Below, piece by piece: positions 8,425-16,933 of a DNA stretch of 64,000 nt. The notes under the pieces were generated by a model, which saw nothing but the letters and a program-made list of their open reading frames with translations, was not told the DNA's origin and did no database searches. Each line of letters starts with the position of its first letter. The first letter of the stretch is position 1. This DNA comes from Flavobacterium caseinilyticum (lineage in GTDB: Bacteria; Bacteroidota; Bacteroidia; Flavobacteriales; Flavobacteriaceae). Location: positions 179,256 through 243,255 of the forward strand of contig NZ_SMFM01000004.1 in NCBI RefSeq assembly GCF_004349085.1, read 5' to 3'. The position numbers and the translations under genes were made by a program.

Positions 8425-8658
8425 CTAAAAAAGCTCTCCACGATGCGGTTTCAAAGCATCTCGAACCTGGATCATGTTTTCATCCGTTACCACCATAAAA
8501 GCGATCGCTTGCATTTCGCCTTGAATTTCGAAACCCGTTATATTCAGCGGTAATTTTTCGATAGCGATGTATTCTTTTAAATGAATTTCGTGGTGTTCGG
8601 CAGTTTTTGCGGAAGCCGGCCCACGGAAATCCCAAATCAGTTTTATTTTTCTGGACAT
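8425..8658 (-). CDS. Small conserved protein of unknown function (77 aa)
   Basis: A 77-residue soluble protein that I do not recognise as a named family, though it has the look of a conserved flavobacterial protein. It is amphipathic, with FRGPASAKTAEHHEIHLKEY in the first half and a predicted beta-alpha-beta pattern (AIAFMVVTDENMIQVRDALK) in the second, and a histidine pair HH at residues 22-23. There is no signal peptide or membrane segment. It stands alone, convergent to recQ. Codon use matches the neighbours, and the reading frame ends cleanly at the shared hairpin. Confidence 0.65.
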   Translation of the reverse strand: MSRKIKLIWDFRGPASAKTAEHHEIHLKEYIAIEKLPLNITGFEIQGEMQAIAFMVVTDENMIQVRDALKPHRGELF

Positions 8659-8886
8659 TTTTTTTTAGTTACAAAGGTTCGATTTTTCAGTGATCAGTGA
8701 TCATTGTTCAGTTTAGAGGGTTGCTCAAAAATCAAATATTAATTTTATTTTTAATTGTTTAGTCGGTTGAGCAGTTATCGTATTAATTCTGAATTGCAAA
8801 GTTACAAAGTCTGATCCGAAAATTGGTCAATTTGAAAAATTGAAAGCGGATTCTGTTTTCAGTGACTAGAATTCAGTACAAAATAC

Positions 8887-8894
8887 TACTTTTG
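8887..8894 (+). promoter_or_regulatory. -7 element TACTTTTG upstream of the FAD dehydrogenase gene
   Basis: Perfect TAnnTTTG at 8887-8894, 62 bases before the ATG at 8956. A convincing -33 TTG is missing (TTTTC lies at about the right place). The leader that follows has the AT-rich 'taatctaaaaatcg' words seen elsewhere. Confidence 0.4.
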
Positions 8895-8955
8895 TACCCA
8901 GATTGTTGGACAGTTTCTTAAAGTCTAATAATCTAAAAATCGAATAATCTAAAAA

Positions 8956-10518
8956 ATGCCTCAAGAACTCTTATTACAAGTATCCCCGGAAATTGCAGCA
9001 AATGATATGTTGCTGAAAGACCATTTGTCGAAACAGATTAAAGTTTCTATAAATGAGATTCAGCATGTTTCTATTTTGAAAAGATCAATTGATGCCCGTC
9101 AAAAAGCGGTAAAAGTCAATCTTAAGGTTTTGATTTATTTAAAAGGAGAGCCTTTTCAAGAGCAAAAATTACAACTTCCGGAATATCGGAATGTGGCTTC
9201 AGCTCAGGAAGTAATTGTTGTTGGCGCGGGACCTGCGGGACTTTTTGCTGCTTTGCAACTGATAGAACTGGGTTTGAAACCAATTGTTGTTGAGCGTGGA
9301 AAAGACGTTCGTGGCAGAAGGAGAGATTTAAAAGCCATCAATGTGGACCATCTGGTCAATGAGGATTCTAATTATTGCTTTGGCGAAGGCGGAGCCGGAA
9401 CCTATTCGGACGGAAAGTTGTATACGCGTTCTAAAAAACGAGGTGATGTCACACGCGTTTTGGAATTGTTTGTCGCTTTTGGAGCTTCGGAGGATATACT
9501 TATTGACGCACATCCGCATATTGGAACCAATAAATTGCCTCAAATTATTCAGGATATTCGGGAGAAAATCATCGAATGTGGCGGAGAGGTTTTGTTTGAA
9601 ACCCGACTGATTGATATTTTAATAAAAAATAATGAAGTGCAAGGTATCGTGACTCAAAAAGGAGACACGATTCTTGCCAATAAACTCATCTTGGCCACCG
9701 GACATTCGGCTCGTGATATTTTTGAATTATTGGATCGAAAAAAGATTTTTATCGAGGCGAAACCTTTTGCGTTGGGCGTACGGGCAGAGCATCCACAATC
9801 TTTGATTGACAGTATTCAGTACAGTTGTGATTATCGCGGGGAATTTTTACCTCCGGCTCCGTATTCAATCGTCAAACAAGTAGGAGGAAGGGGAATGTAT
9901 TCGTTTTGTATGTGTCCCGGCGGTGTCATTGCACCTTGTGCCACGAGTCCGGGAGAAGTAGTTACCAATGGTTGGTCGCCTTCCAAAAGGGATCAGGCTA
10001 CGGCCAATTCCGGGATTGTCATCGAATTGCAACTGGAAGATTTTGAACCGTTTGCTAAATTCGGCGCTTTGGCCGGAATGGAATTCCAAAAAAGTATCGA
10101 GCAACGCGCCTGGCATTTGGCGGGCGAAACCCAAAAAGTTCCTGCACAGCGCATGCTTGATTTTACACAAAAAAGAGTTTCCTCAGATATTCCAAAAACG
10201 TCTTATGTTCCCGGGACAACTTCGGTAGAAATGGGACAGGTTTTTCCTGAATTTATAACACAAATATTGCGCGAAGGTTTCACTGAATTTGGAAAATCAA
10301 TGCGTGGTTATTTGACAAACGAAGCAATACTTCATGCTCCGGAATCGAGAACCTCTTCTCCAGTACGGATTCCGAGAGATCCGCTGACTTATGAGCACCT
10401 GCAAATAAAAGGATTGTATCCTTGCGGAGAGGGAGCAGGTTATGCCGGAGGAATTATATCTGCCGCGATTGACGGCGAGAAATGCGCGCTGATGATTGGA
10501 GCGATTTTAAATAAGTAA
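8956..10518 (+). CDS. FAD-dependent dehydrogenase (COG2509-type)
   Basis: A 520-residue flavoprotein of the uncharacterised NAD(P)/FAD-dependent dehydrogenase group. Residues 1-85 form a small extra domain; the dinucleotide-binding site VIVVGAGPAGLFAALQL begins near residue 91, followed by the ERG motif (VVERGKDVRGRRRD). Characteristic family stretches are NYCFGEGGAGTYSDGKLYTR, ILATGHSARDIFELL, GVRAEHPQ, MYSFCMCPGG and the closing FAD contact YPCGEGAGYAGGIISAAIDG. It is probably cytoplasmic. The substrate is not known for the family. It is transcribed alone with a -7 element at 8887. Confidence 0.88.
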   Translation: MPQELLLQVSPEIAANDMLLKDHLSKQIKVSINEIQHVSILKRSIDARQKAVKVNLKVLIYLKGEPFQEQKLQLPEYRNVASAQEVIVVGAGPAGLFAALQLIELGLKPIVVERGKDVRGRRRDLKAINVDHLVNEDSNYCFGEGGAGTYSDGKLYTRSKKRGDVTRVLELFVAFGASEDILIDAHPHIGTNKLPQIIQDIREKIIECGGEVLFETRLIDILIKNNEVQGIVTQKGDTILANKLILATGHSARDIFELLDRKKIFIEAKPFALGVRAEHPQSLIDSIQYSCDYRGEFLPPAPYSIVKQVGGRGMYSFCMCPGGVIAPCATSPGEVVTNGWSPSKRDQATANSGIVIELQLEDFEPFAKFGALAGMEFQKSIEQRAWHLAGETQKVPAQRMLDFTQKRVSSDIPKTSYVPGTTSVEMGQVFPEFITQILREGFTEFGKSMRGYLTNEAILHAPESRTSSPVRIPRDPLTYEHLQIKGLYPCGEGAGYAGGIISAAIDGEKCALMIGAILNK

Positions 10519-10681
10519 AGACCAAAACAGCAAAGGCGATTGTTTTTTCCCAATTCCATTTAAACTAAATTTTTAAAGGGTATTTTTTTGCGGATTTTAA
10601 TGTTGAAAATCTACACCATACAGCATTTTTATTCTAACCAAATTTTTATTACAAATCTTGCTTATTTGGAGATGATATAAT

Positions 10682-10711
10682 TTAGCTTATTTTGTTAATA
10701 AAATAAGCTAA
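10682..10711. repeat. Perfect 12-bp inverted repeat, AT-rich hairpin
   Basis: TTAGCTTATTTT at 10682-10693 and its exact reverse complement AAAATAAGCTAA at 10700-10711 enclose a 6-base loop. It lies 164 bases after the FAD dehydrogenase and 81 bases before the tiny membrane-protein pair. It could be a terminator for the former, although no T-run follows, or an operator for the latter. Confidence 0.6.
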
Positions 10712-10791
10712 TTGTTGTCAGACCTCTTAATTTCGGGCCGCTATTGGCTTTTTTTACGCTACATTTACAAATAAACGATAAAAATAAAAAA

Positions 10792-10971
10792 ATGTTTGAA
10801 AAATTTAAAAAATCTGAAATTTTAATTTTAGTCTTGGTTATCGTGTTGATTTTTACTTCTGAATACTTTTATATTATTCTGAAAGACCCTCAGCGCGCTA
10901 TTTTTATTGGATTATGGCCTCCAACAATCCTGGGTCTTTTGATATTTTTAAATTTAAAACTCAAAAAATAA
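10792..10971 (+). CDS. Tiny two-helix membrane protein (59 aa)
   Basis: A 59-residue protein beginning MFEKFKKSEILILV. It has two hydrophobic segments at about residues 9-27 and 36-53 with the short polar link LKDPQRA between them and a lysine-rich tail. I do not recognise a family. The ATG at 10792 is preferred over an upstream in-frame TTG at 10744 because the extra residues would break the clean basic-then-hydrophobic start. One base separates its stop from the next ATG (10973), so the two tiny genes are very likely translated together. Being short and family-less, it may be wrong, but the pairing supports it. Confidence 0.55.
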   Translation: MFEKFKKSEILILVLVIVLIFTSEYFYIILKDPQRAIFIGLWPPTILGLLIFLNLKLKK

Positions 10972-10972
10972 T

Positions 10973-11149
10973 ATGGAAAATTTAGAATTAATTATCATGA
11001 CTGTAGTGGTAATTTTATGCTTCGTGGCGTTCTTTATTTCTACTTTCAACGAATTTGAAAAAGTAGAAAAAAAAAATTTAACGACCGAAAATAGCAGAGG
11101 CATATTATCCCGATTCCTAGCCTATCTGGAAAGTTTAGTTGCTGACTAA
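10973..11149 (+). CDS. Tiny single-helix membrane protein (58 aa)
   Basis: A 58-residue protein starting MENLELIIMTVVVILC. A single hydrophobic segment spans about residues 6-24, followed by a charged cytoplasmic-looking part (FNEFEKVEKKN) and the amphipathic end ILSRFLAYLESLVAD. No family recognised. It starts one base after the stop of the preceding 59-residue membrane protein. The design (one-helix protein with an amphipathic tail next to a two-helix protein) is like that of small membrane complexes or stress peptides, but no function can be assigned. Confidence 0.5.
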   Translation: MENLELIIMTVVVILCFVAFFISTFNEFEKVEKKNLTTENSRGILSRFLAYLESLVAD

Positions 11150-11521
11150 TCTTTGTATTAGTAGTCTTTCCCATAATTACATTCTTTAATTCTTCCTTAC
11201 CGAAAGCAGATAAACGCATTTGGTGAGGATTTGATATTTTATTTTGGTTGCGGAAAACTTCCCCAAAATTTGAAGATAATGTTTTAAGTCACGAAGAATT
11301 AATTTATAGAAAAATATTACTGCTTAACTTTAGAACTAAAGTAGCATCCTAAATTAGGAATATCAGTTTCTTGCGCTAGTTTTTCAGTGTTTCAGAATCC
11401 TCACTTTACAAAAATTAGTTCGTCTCTTGTTTGTAATTTGTGGTTAATAAGTAGGTGCTGCAATTTGAGAAAGCGGTAGAAAGAAATAGCAAAAAGGCAG
11501 TGCCTTCGGTATTTTAGTTGT
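11150..11521. other. Gene-free spacer
   Basis: 372 bp between the tiny membrane-protein pair and the convergent hybrid kinase gene. On the minus strand around 11215-11160 a short open stretch reads PHQMRLSAFGKEELKN, which could be the remnant of a lost gene, but stops lie just before it. The region ends in a G- and C-richer stretch near 11500 (ggcagtgccttcgg) that might form part of the kinase terminator. Nothing else is supported. Confidence 0.45.
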
Positions 11522-14011
11522 TTAAATCTCTTTGCTTAAACATTTATTTATTTTAGTGTATAAATCTTTTTCATCAATAGGTTTGGATACATAGTCATTC
11601 ATCCCGACTGCCCTGCATTTTTCGACATCGACAGTGGTTACATCAGCTGTCAGTGCGATTATGGGAACATTGTTTTTCATTGTATTGCGAATGTATGCTG
11701 TGGCTTCAAATCCATTCATCACCGGCATTTGCAAATCCATAAGGATGATATCATAATTATTTTCCCGCAGGTTTTCAATGGCGATTTGACCGTTATTTGC
11801 AATTGCCACATCATAACCAAAGTCTAACAGTATAATTTTTATTAAAAGTTGATTCAGTGCGATGTCTTCGACCACCAGCACTTTCAAGTTTTTAACTGTT
11901 TCTGTTTCGGCTGCTTCTGCGAATGTATTTTCGTTAGGCTTTGATGCCGCTGTTTCGTCTTCCTGTTTATTTTTTTCAAAACTCAAAATAAAACCAAAAG
12001 AAGATCCTTGACCCAATTCACTATTTACCAGTATTGTTCCTCCCTGAAGTTCTACCAATTGTTTGACAATGGCAAGTCCTAATCCGGTTCCTCCAAATGA
12101 GCTGGTGGTTCCTGCGGCTGCCTGTTCAAAATTATTGAAAACATCGTGAAGCCTTGTTTTAGGAATCCCGATGCCTGTATCGGTAATCAGGAATTCAATG
12201 GTTGCTTTTTCAGCATCCTCTTTTAAAAGAGTCAGACTGATGGTTATTTTTCCTTTTGAAGTAAACTTTACCGCATTACTCATCAAGTTTAAAATGATCT
12301 GCCGCAACCGCATAGGATCGCCTAATAAATATAAAGGAATGGCCGGGTCATATTGATGATGCAGTTCAATATTTTTTTCATGCATTTTAGGTTCAAACAA
12401 TTGCAGCATTGTCGCAATCGAATTGGACAGACTAAAAGGTACTTTCTCGAAAGTCATCTTTCCAGCATCCACTTTGGCAATGTCCAGAATATCGTTAATC
12501 AATGTAATCAACGCATCCCCTGATTCTTTGATTGCGCTAATGTATTCTCGTTGCGAATTATCCAGATTGGTCTTTAAAACGACATTTGTAAATCCAATAA
12601 TCGCATTCATCGGGGTCCTTATTTCATGACTCATGTTCGACAAAAATTGCTGTTTAGATTTTACGGCTTCCTCTGCCAGCAATGTTTTCTGATCGGCATT
12701 TATTTTGGAACGAATCAATTCATTTTTTGCTATGACATGCGTGGTGACATCATAAGCTATTATCGTAACGCCTGAAATGGTGTTATCTGCTTCATGATAA
12801 GGCTGGTACACAAAGTTGAAATATTCCTGCATTAATTTGCCATTACGGTATATTGGCGCCAGCAGTTCAGATCCGTAGAATGGTATTCCTGTAGTATATA
12901 CTTTATCGAGTAATGCCGGAAATTGCTGTTCTTTCAACTCAGGTAAAAGATCGAGAAATTTTCTTCCTTCGATATCATTTCCCTTACCCCACATTTCCTT
13001 GATGCTGTCATTTGCGAGCGTGATCACCATGTCTTTCCCTTTCAAAATTGATATGGCAAAGGGGGATTCCATCAGCATCATATTATAGCGTTTTTCGCTG
13101 TCTTCCAGTTTTTTAAGCGTTTCTTTTTCGGCTTCAATCTGTTCTTGAAGGACTTTTTTTTCTTTTAACTGCAATTCAAACCCCATTCTTCTAACCTCGG
13201 TAATGTCTTTAATGGTGAAAAGAATTAATTCTTTACCCTGTTTCTTTTTAATAATTCGACTGGCATTCAACACCATTATTTTTTCACCGATGGATGGAAA
13301 TTCAAGCTTAATTTCAAAATCATTAAAATTACTGTTATCGGTAAGAATACTGTTGAATAAGTCACGCAGTTTGGGATTATTCCACATCCCATCTCCAAGT
13401 TCGAATAATGATTTCCCTTTTACTTGTTTTTTTGTGCTGAGAAATTTTTTATGATACGATTTACTGGCAGACTTTACCTGAAAATCTTTGTTTAGTATCA
13501 GTAAAGTTTCGTGAATGCTGGAAATAATAGCCTCTGAAAAATCGTACGACTCTTTCAGCTGTTCATTGTTTTTTTTCAACTTCTCAACACTTTGTATCAG
13601 TTCCTGATTTTCGGTGATGTCTTCCGCATGTTGGATAATATATTTTACACTGCCATCACCAGCAAGTACTGGCGAGTGTGTTACCTTCCAATATTTCACT
13701 TCGAAACCGCCTCCATCACGCTCCGGTTTTTTAATATCGTATTTTTGAACAGGCAAAATATCAGTTACCTTGTTTTTTAAGACATGATCAAATGAAGCGC
13801 GTATGTTTTTTTCTCCATCGGCACTTTTATCGTCGGGGTTGATAGGAAAAGCATCGAAAATATTCTGATTTATTACTGCATTTCTTTCCTTCATTGTAGC
13901 TTGCAGGAAAGCATTACTAATTGCAATCACTGCCAGATTAGTGTCTAAAACTTGCAATAGAGCGGGCGTGACATTGAATAATTCATGCTGATTATTTTCG
14001 TACATAAGCAT
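11522..14011 (-). CDS. Hybrid sensor histidine kinase with three PAS domains and a receiver
   Basis: An 829-residue signalling protein with no signal peptide or membrane helix, so it should sense inside the cell. Three PAS-like domains occupy roughly residues 10-140, 160-280 and 305-430. The phospho-acceptor helix carries FLSNMSHEIRTPMNAIIGF near residue 465. The ATPase domain has the N box NLMSNAVKFTSKG, DTGIGIP and the G2 box GGTGLGLAIVKQL. A receiver domain ends the protein, with phospho-acceptor Asp in IILMDLQMPVMNG and the conserved lysine in VSKPI. No separate histidine-phosphotransfer protein or output regulator is adjacent. The gene is transcribed alone, 328 bp from the CHAD gene on the same strand. 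Confidence 0.93.
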   Translation of the reverse strand: MLMYENNQHELFNVTPALLQVLDTNLAVIAISNAFLQATMKERNAVINQNIFDAFPINPDDKSADGEKNIRASFDHVLKNKVTDILPVQKYDIKKPERDGGGFEVKYWKVTHSPVLAGDGSVKYIIQHAEDITENQELIQSVEKLKKNNEQLKESYDFSEAIISSIHETLLILNKDFQVKSASKSYHKKFLSTKKQVKGKSLFELGDGMWNNPKLRDLFNSILTDNSNFNDFEIKLEFPSIGEKIMVLNASRIIKKKQGKELILFTIKDITEVRRMGFELQLKEKKVLQEQIEAEKETLKKLEDSEKRYNMMLMESPFAISILKGKDMVITLANDSIKEMWGKGNDIEGRKFLDLLPELKEQQFPALLDKVYTTGIPFYGSELLAPIYRNGKLMQEYFNFVYQPYHEADNTISGVTIIAYDVTTHVIAKNELIRSKINADQKTLLAEEAVKSKQQFLSNMSHEIRTPMNAIIGFTNVVLKTNLDNSQREYISAIKESGDALITLINDILDIAKVDAGKMTFEKVPFSLSNSIATMLQLFEPKMHEKNIELHHQYDPAIPLYLLGDPMRLRQIILNLMSNAVKFTSKGKITISLTLLKEDAEKATIEFLITDTGIGIPKTRLHDVFNNFEQAAAGTTSSFGGTGLGLAIVKQLVELQGGTILVNSELGQGSSFGFILSFEKNKQEDETAASKPNENTFAEAAETETVKNLKVLVVEDIALNQLLIKIILLDFGYDVAIANNGQIAIENLRENNYDIILMDLQMPVMNGFEATAYIRNTMKNNVPIIALTADVTTVDVEKCRAVGMNDYVSKPIDEKDLYTKINKCLSKEI

Positions 14012-14339
14012 TACATTTTAATTTTATTCTAATTTTACCTTTGCAACACGTTCTGAAGATTGAAAAAAATGCTTCATTTTACATCGCATTGTATTTGCTG
14101 CAACAATACAAACTTAAGCTATAAATCATAGCATTATGACATTGTTTTTGCAAAAGGTTATTGTGGGAAATGAGTTATCAGTACTGCAAACGAATTTGAC
14201 CTGACTATTTTCTAAAGGCAGGCAAAATAGCGTCTGGTTTTTTAACAATTGGTTTGTCAAAATCAGTATTGCTGTGTGAATAGGAATAAGAGTTAAAATT
14301 GGAACAGCAACATTGCGCTGCGCTTGAAATGTTTCAAAT
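14012..14339. other. Gene-free spacer upstream of the hybrid kinase
   Basis: 328 bp. A 76-codon open frame on the minus strand (14126-14356) runs into the CHAD gene and has no protein-like character, so I leave it out. The region probably holds the kinase promoter, but I cannot point to a good TAnnTTTG element in the right orientation. Confidence 0.4.
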
Positions 14340-15140
14340 TCAGGCTTTTTCTGCATCTAAAAAATGCTGCTGTTTTAACGCGGTGTTTATTTGATCGTAC
14401 AGTACATTTCGTTTTGAAATAAATGTAGATTTAATATTTTCAAGCAGTTCAATTTCGTTGGAATCCGACGCGCAATTGCGAGTGGCTTTTTTTATCTGAA
14501 GAATACTGACCTGAAAATCATGCCAGTGACCAAGCAATTCCATTAGCCTGTTTCTGGCAGCGATTCCTTTGTTTTGTTCGGGATATTTCATAATCTTCTC
14601 GTTGTAGTCATACACTTTCAGGCGTATGCGAAACGTGTGAATTTGTTTTTTTTTAATGGTGTTTTGACGCAGCATTTTTTTAATTTCCTGTCTTTTCACA
14701 GCCATGTATCGTCTCTGCTTCTTTTTGCCGATTTGTAAAAACCGCGCAATTATGATGCGATGCTTTTTCCTGAGCTTACCGGATGTCCCGCTGTTTGTAA
14801 CAGTAAAAAACTTTTCCAAGGCTCTTTTTAATTTTTTTTTGTAGTGTTTTCGACAGCCTTTTAACGAATTAAAAGAAGGCTGTTCTTCAAGAAGCGCCAA
14901 TTGCAATTGAATTTCCCTTACTTTTCCCGCTTGTTTGAAAATAACTTTAAAAGGTTTGAACGTTTTTTTTGGGTTCCATTTTTTGGAACAAAAGGCTATC
15001 AGATCTACTAAGGCTTTTACCCTTTTAATTTCTACCCGGAGCTGGTGAAATGTATCAGCAGTAAAACTTCTTGACTCTTGATCCATAAGCAAATGAATAG
15101 TGCTTGCCTGTTTTTGAAAATAAGATTCAAGTGCTTTCAT
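14340..15140 (-). CDS. CHAD domain-containing protein
   Basis: A 266-residue, very basic all-helical protein with the conserved histidine-rich CHAD fold, which in studied members binds polyphosphate. The first repeat begins at FHQLRVEIKRVKALVDLIAFC (about residues 31-51) with the His-x2-R-x3-K-R pattern, and the second begins near HTFRIRLKVYDYNEKI with MELLGHWHDFQVSI after it. The high lysine and arginine content fits binding to an anionic polymer. Polyphosphate-granule or metal-related roles are inference. It lies upstream of the hybrid kinase on the same strand; a working link between the two is possible but not shown. Confidence 0.85.
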   Translation of the reverse strand: MKALESYFQKQASTIHLLMDQESRSFTADTFHQLRVEIKRVKALVDLIAFCSKKWNPKKTFKPFKVIFKQAGKVREIQLQLALLEEQPSFNSLKGCRKHYKKKLKRALEKFFTVTNSGTSGKLRKKHRIIIARFLQIGKKKQRRYMAVKRQEIKKMLRQNTIKKKQIHTFRIRLKVYDYNEKIMKYPEQNKGIAARNRLMELLGHWHDFQVSILQIKKATRNCASDSNEIELLENIKSTFISKRNVLYDQINTALKQQHFLDAEKA

Positions 15141-15335
15141 TTTGCGACGTTATAATACGTTAATTCAGTAATTTTTTTATTTGAAAGGTCCTATTTTCAG
15201 CAGAAAATACAGCTGCGGATAGGATAGTAAATTTACTGAAAAATGGTGAGTAATAATGCTATGTCAATAAAAATCAATTGGTTGTGTGCTTGGGTGTATT
15301 TTGAAGTAGCTGATGCACAATACATCAAAAGCAAA

Positions 15336-15365
15336 AAAAAACCGAAAATCTCTTTTCGGTTTTTT
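15336..15365 (-). terminator. Terminator after msrA
   Basis: aaaaaccgaaaa, a 4-base loop and ttttcggttttt form a near-perfect hairpin at 15336-15365, just after the msrA stop codon when read on the minus strand, with a U-run on either side. Confidence 0.7.
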
Positions 15366-15373
15366 AGGTGTAC

Positions 15374-16000
15374 TTATTTCTTATTCTTTAATTTAGTTTT
15401 AAACAGCTTTTCAAATTTTTCCATTTTGGGCTGAATCACCATTTGACAATAGGGCTGTGTTTTATTATTTGCGTAATAATTCTGATGGTACTGTTCCGCT
15501 TTATAAAATTTGGTCAGCGGTTCTAATGCGGTTACTATCGGATCATCATAAATCTTTGCATTTTTCAGTGAATTGATAATATTTTGAGCTGCATTTTTTT
15601 GTTGCTGATTTTTATAAAAAATTGCAGAACGGTATTGTGTTCCCACATCGGCACCTTGTCGGTTTAACGTTGTTGGATCATGAACCGTAAAAAAGACTTT
15701 AAAAATTTCGTCCAGATTGGTCACAGTAGTGTCATAGGTGAGCTGAACCACTTCAGCATAACCGGTTCTTCCGGTTGAGACATCTTCATAGGTGGGATTT
15801 CCATTTTTGCCACCGGCATATCCTGATACTGCCGATTGTACCCCGTTTAGGTTTTCATAAATAGCTTCGACGCACCAATAGCAGCCGCCGGCCAGCGTAA
15901 TAGTCTCCAAAGTGGATTTTTTTGCGGCTTTGTTCGTTGCGTTGTTTTGTCCGAACATCCCCACTGATGTCAGTAAGAAAATTAAAAATAGATTCTTCAT
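15374..16000 (-). CDS. msrA: Exported peptide-methionine (S)-S-oxide reductase
   Basis: Repairs oxidised methionine (S-sulfoxide) in proteins. The 208-residue protein starts with a Sec signal peptide (MKNLFLIFLLTSVGMFGQ), so it acts outside the cytoplasm. The catalytic motif is GGCYWCVEAIYENLNGV (nucleophile Cys near residue 41), followed by SGYAGG, YEDVSTGRTGYAEVVQ, FFTVHDPTTLNRQGADVGTQ and YHQNYYANN, all standard for MsrA. It lies 86 bp downstream of the exported msrB on the same strand, so the two form an envelope methionine-repair pair. The spacer holds a hairpin and a trinucleotide repeat that could tune msrA expression. Confidence 0.93.
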   Translation of the reverse strand: MKNLFLIFLLTSVGMFGQNNATNKAAKKSTLETITLAGGCYWCVEAIYENLNGVQSAVSGYAGGKNGNPTYEDVSTGRTGYAEVVQLTYDTTVTNLDEIFKVFFTVHDPTTLNRQGADVGTQYRSAIFYKNQQQKNAAQNIINSLKNAKIYDDPIVTALEPLTKFYKAEQYHQNYYANNKTQPYCQMVIQPKMEKFEKLFKTKLKNKK

Positions 16001-16021
16001 ACGTAATATTTATTTTTTTAT

Positions 16022-16067
16022 TGCAACAGGGTTTTTATTGTTGCAGTATTATTATTATTATTATTAT
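16022..16067. repeat. Hairpin plus (ATT) microsatellite between msrB and msrA
   Basis: TGCAACA at 16022-16028 and TGTTGCA at 16039-16045 form a perfect 7-bp inverted repeat, followed immediately by six to seven copies of ATT (16048-16067). On the minus strand this lies in the 86-bp gap upstream of the msrA start. Such tracts change length by slippage; any effect on msrA is inference. Confidence 0.7.
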
Positions 16068-16086
16068 AAATCTTGGCGATTTCCAG

Positions 16087-16647
16087 TTACTTATTATCAG
16101 CGATAAAGTCTAAGGCGATCGAATTCATACAGTATCTTTTACCGGTTGGTTCCGGTCCGTCATCAAAAAGATGTCCTAAATGTCCGTCACATCTTCCGCA
16201 CAGGGCTTCAATTCTTTCCATTCCAAGAGAATTATCGGTTTTGTAAATAACACTGTTTTTGTTGTCTTGTTCAAAAAAGCTAGGCCAGCCGCAATTGCTT
16301 GAAAATTTGGCGCCGGAACGAAAGAGTTTATTGCCGCAAGACGCACAATAATAGGTTCCTTTATCGTCAGTATTCCAATATTTCCCTGTAAACGGCCTTT
16401 CCGTGTCGGCATTTCGCATTACTTCATAGACATCTTCAGGTAAAACCTTTTTCCATTCGGCGTCAGTGACATTAAGTTTTTTGGTGTTCGTATGGGAATA
16501 ATACGGGTTTCCGGGTTTCTGAAGGGAATTTTCCATCGTGATTGATTTAGTTGGATTCACTTGTTTTTTAGTACTTTGCGCACAGGCGGTGAACATGAAC
16601 AGCGGAATGAGGAATAATACGCTCAGTAGTTGATTTTTTGTTTTCAT
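16087..16647 (-). CDS. msrB: Lipid-anchored peptide-methionine (R)-S-oxide reductase
   Basis: Reduces methionine R-sulfoxide in proteins. The 186-residue protein begins with a lipoprotein signal (LFMFTACAQ, anchor Cys at residue 22), so it should be membrane-anchored in the periplasm. The MsrB fold shows FTGKYWNTDDKGTYYCASCG and CGRCDGHLGHLFDDGPEPTG, whose two CxxC pairs bind structural zinc, and the catalytic cysteine in RYCMNSIALDF. It is the first gene of the msrB-msrA pair and is transcribed away from idi. Confidence 0.93.
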   Translation of the reverse strand: MKTKNQLLSVLFLIPLFMFTACAQSTKKQVNPTKSITMENSLQKPGNPYYSHTNTKKLNVTDAEWKKVLPEDVYEVMRNADTERPFTGKYWNTDDKGTYYCASCGNKLFRSGAKFSSNCGWPSFFEQDNKNSVIYKTDNSLGMERIEALCGRCDGHLGHLFDDGPEPTGKRYCMNSIALDFIADNK

Positions 16648-16908
16648 TTTGATTTCTTTATATCACAAATTCAGAGCGATTCTATATTTTATAGCATCAA
16701 CTGATTTGCAATCTGATTTTCTTTTAATTATCATTATTATATTTCTATTTACGAGAAAACAGGGCTTTTAGTTTTAACTTTTTACTGTAACCGAAGCTGT
16801 AAATTAGAAGTGTCCTTTAACTGATATAAATTTAGAATATTAGCATGTGCAACAGTCGTTAAACTTTTCACAAATTCAAAAACCGTTTCTATACCATTTC
16901 TTTTTTTG

Positions 16909-16916
16909 TATTTTTG
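16909..16916 (+). promoter_or_regulatory. -7 element TATTTTTG upstream of idi
   Basis: Perfect TAnnTTTG at 16909-16916, 18 bases before the idi ATG. A T-rich TTTC lies at the -33 position instead of TTG. The implied leader is very short. Confidence 0.45.
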
Positions 16917-16933
16917 AGGGGTAATAAATTCAT

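Noticed and set aside
14126..14356. 76-codon open frame between the CHAD and kinase genes
   Set aside because: It overlaps the CHAD end, has no family-like sequence and no start signal.
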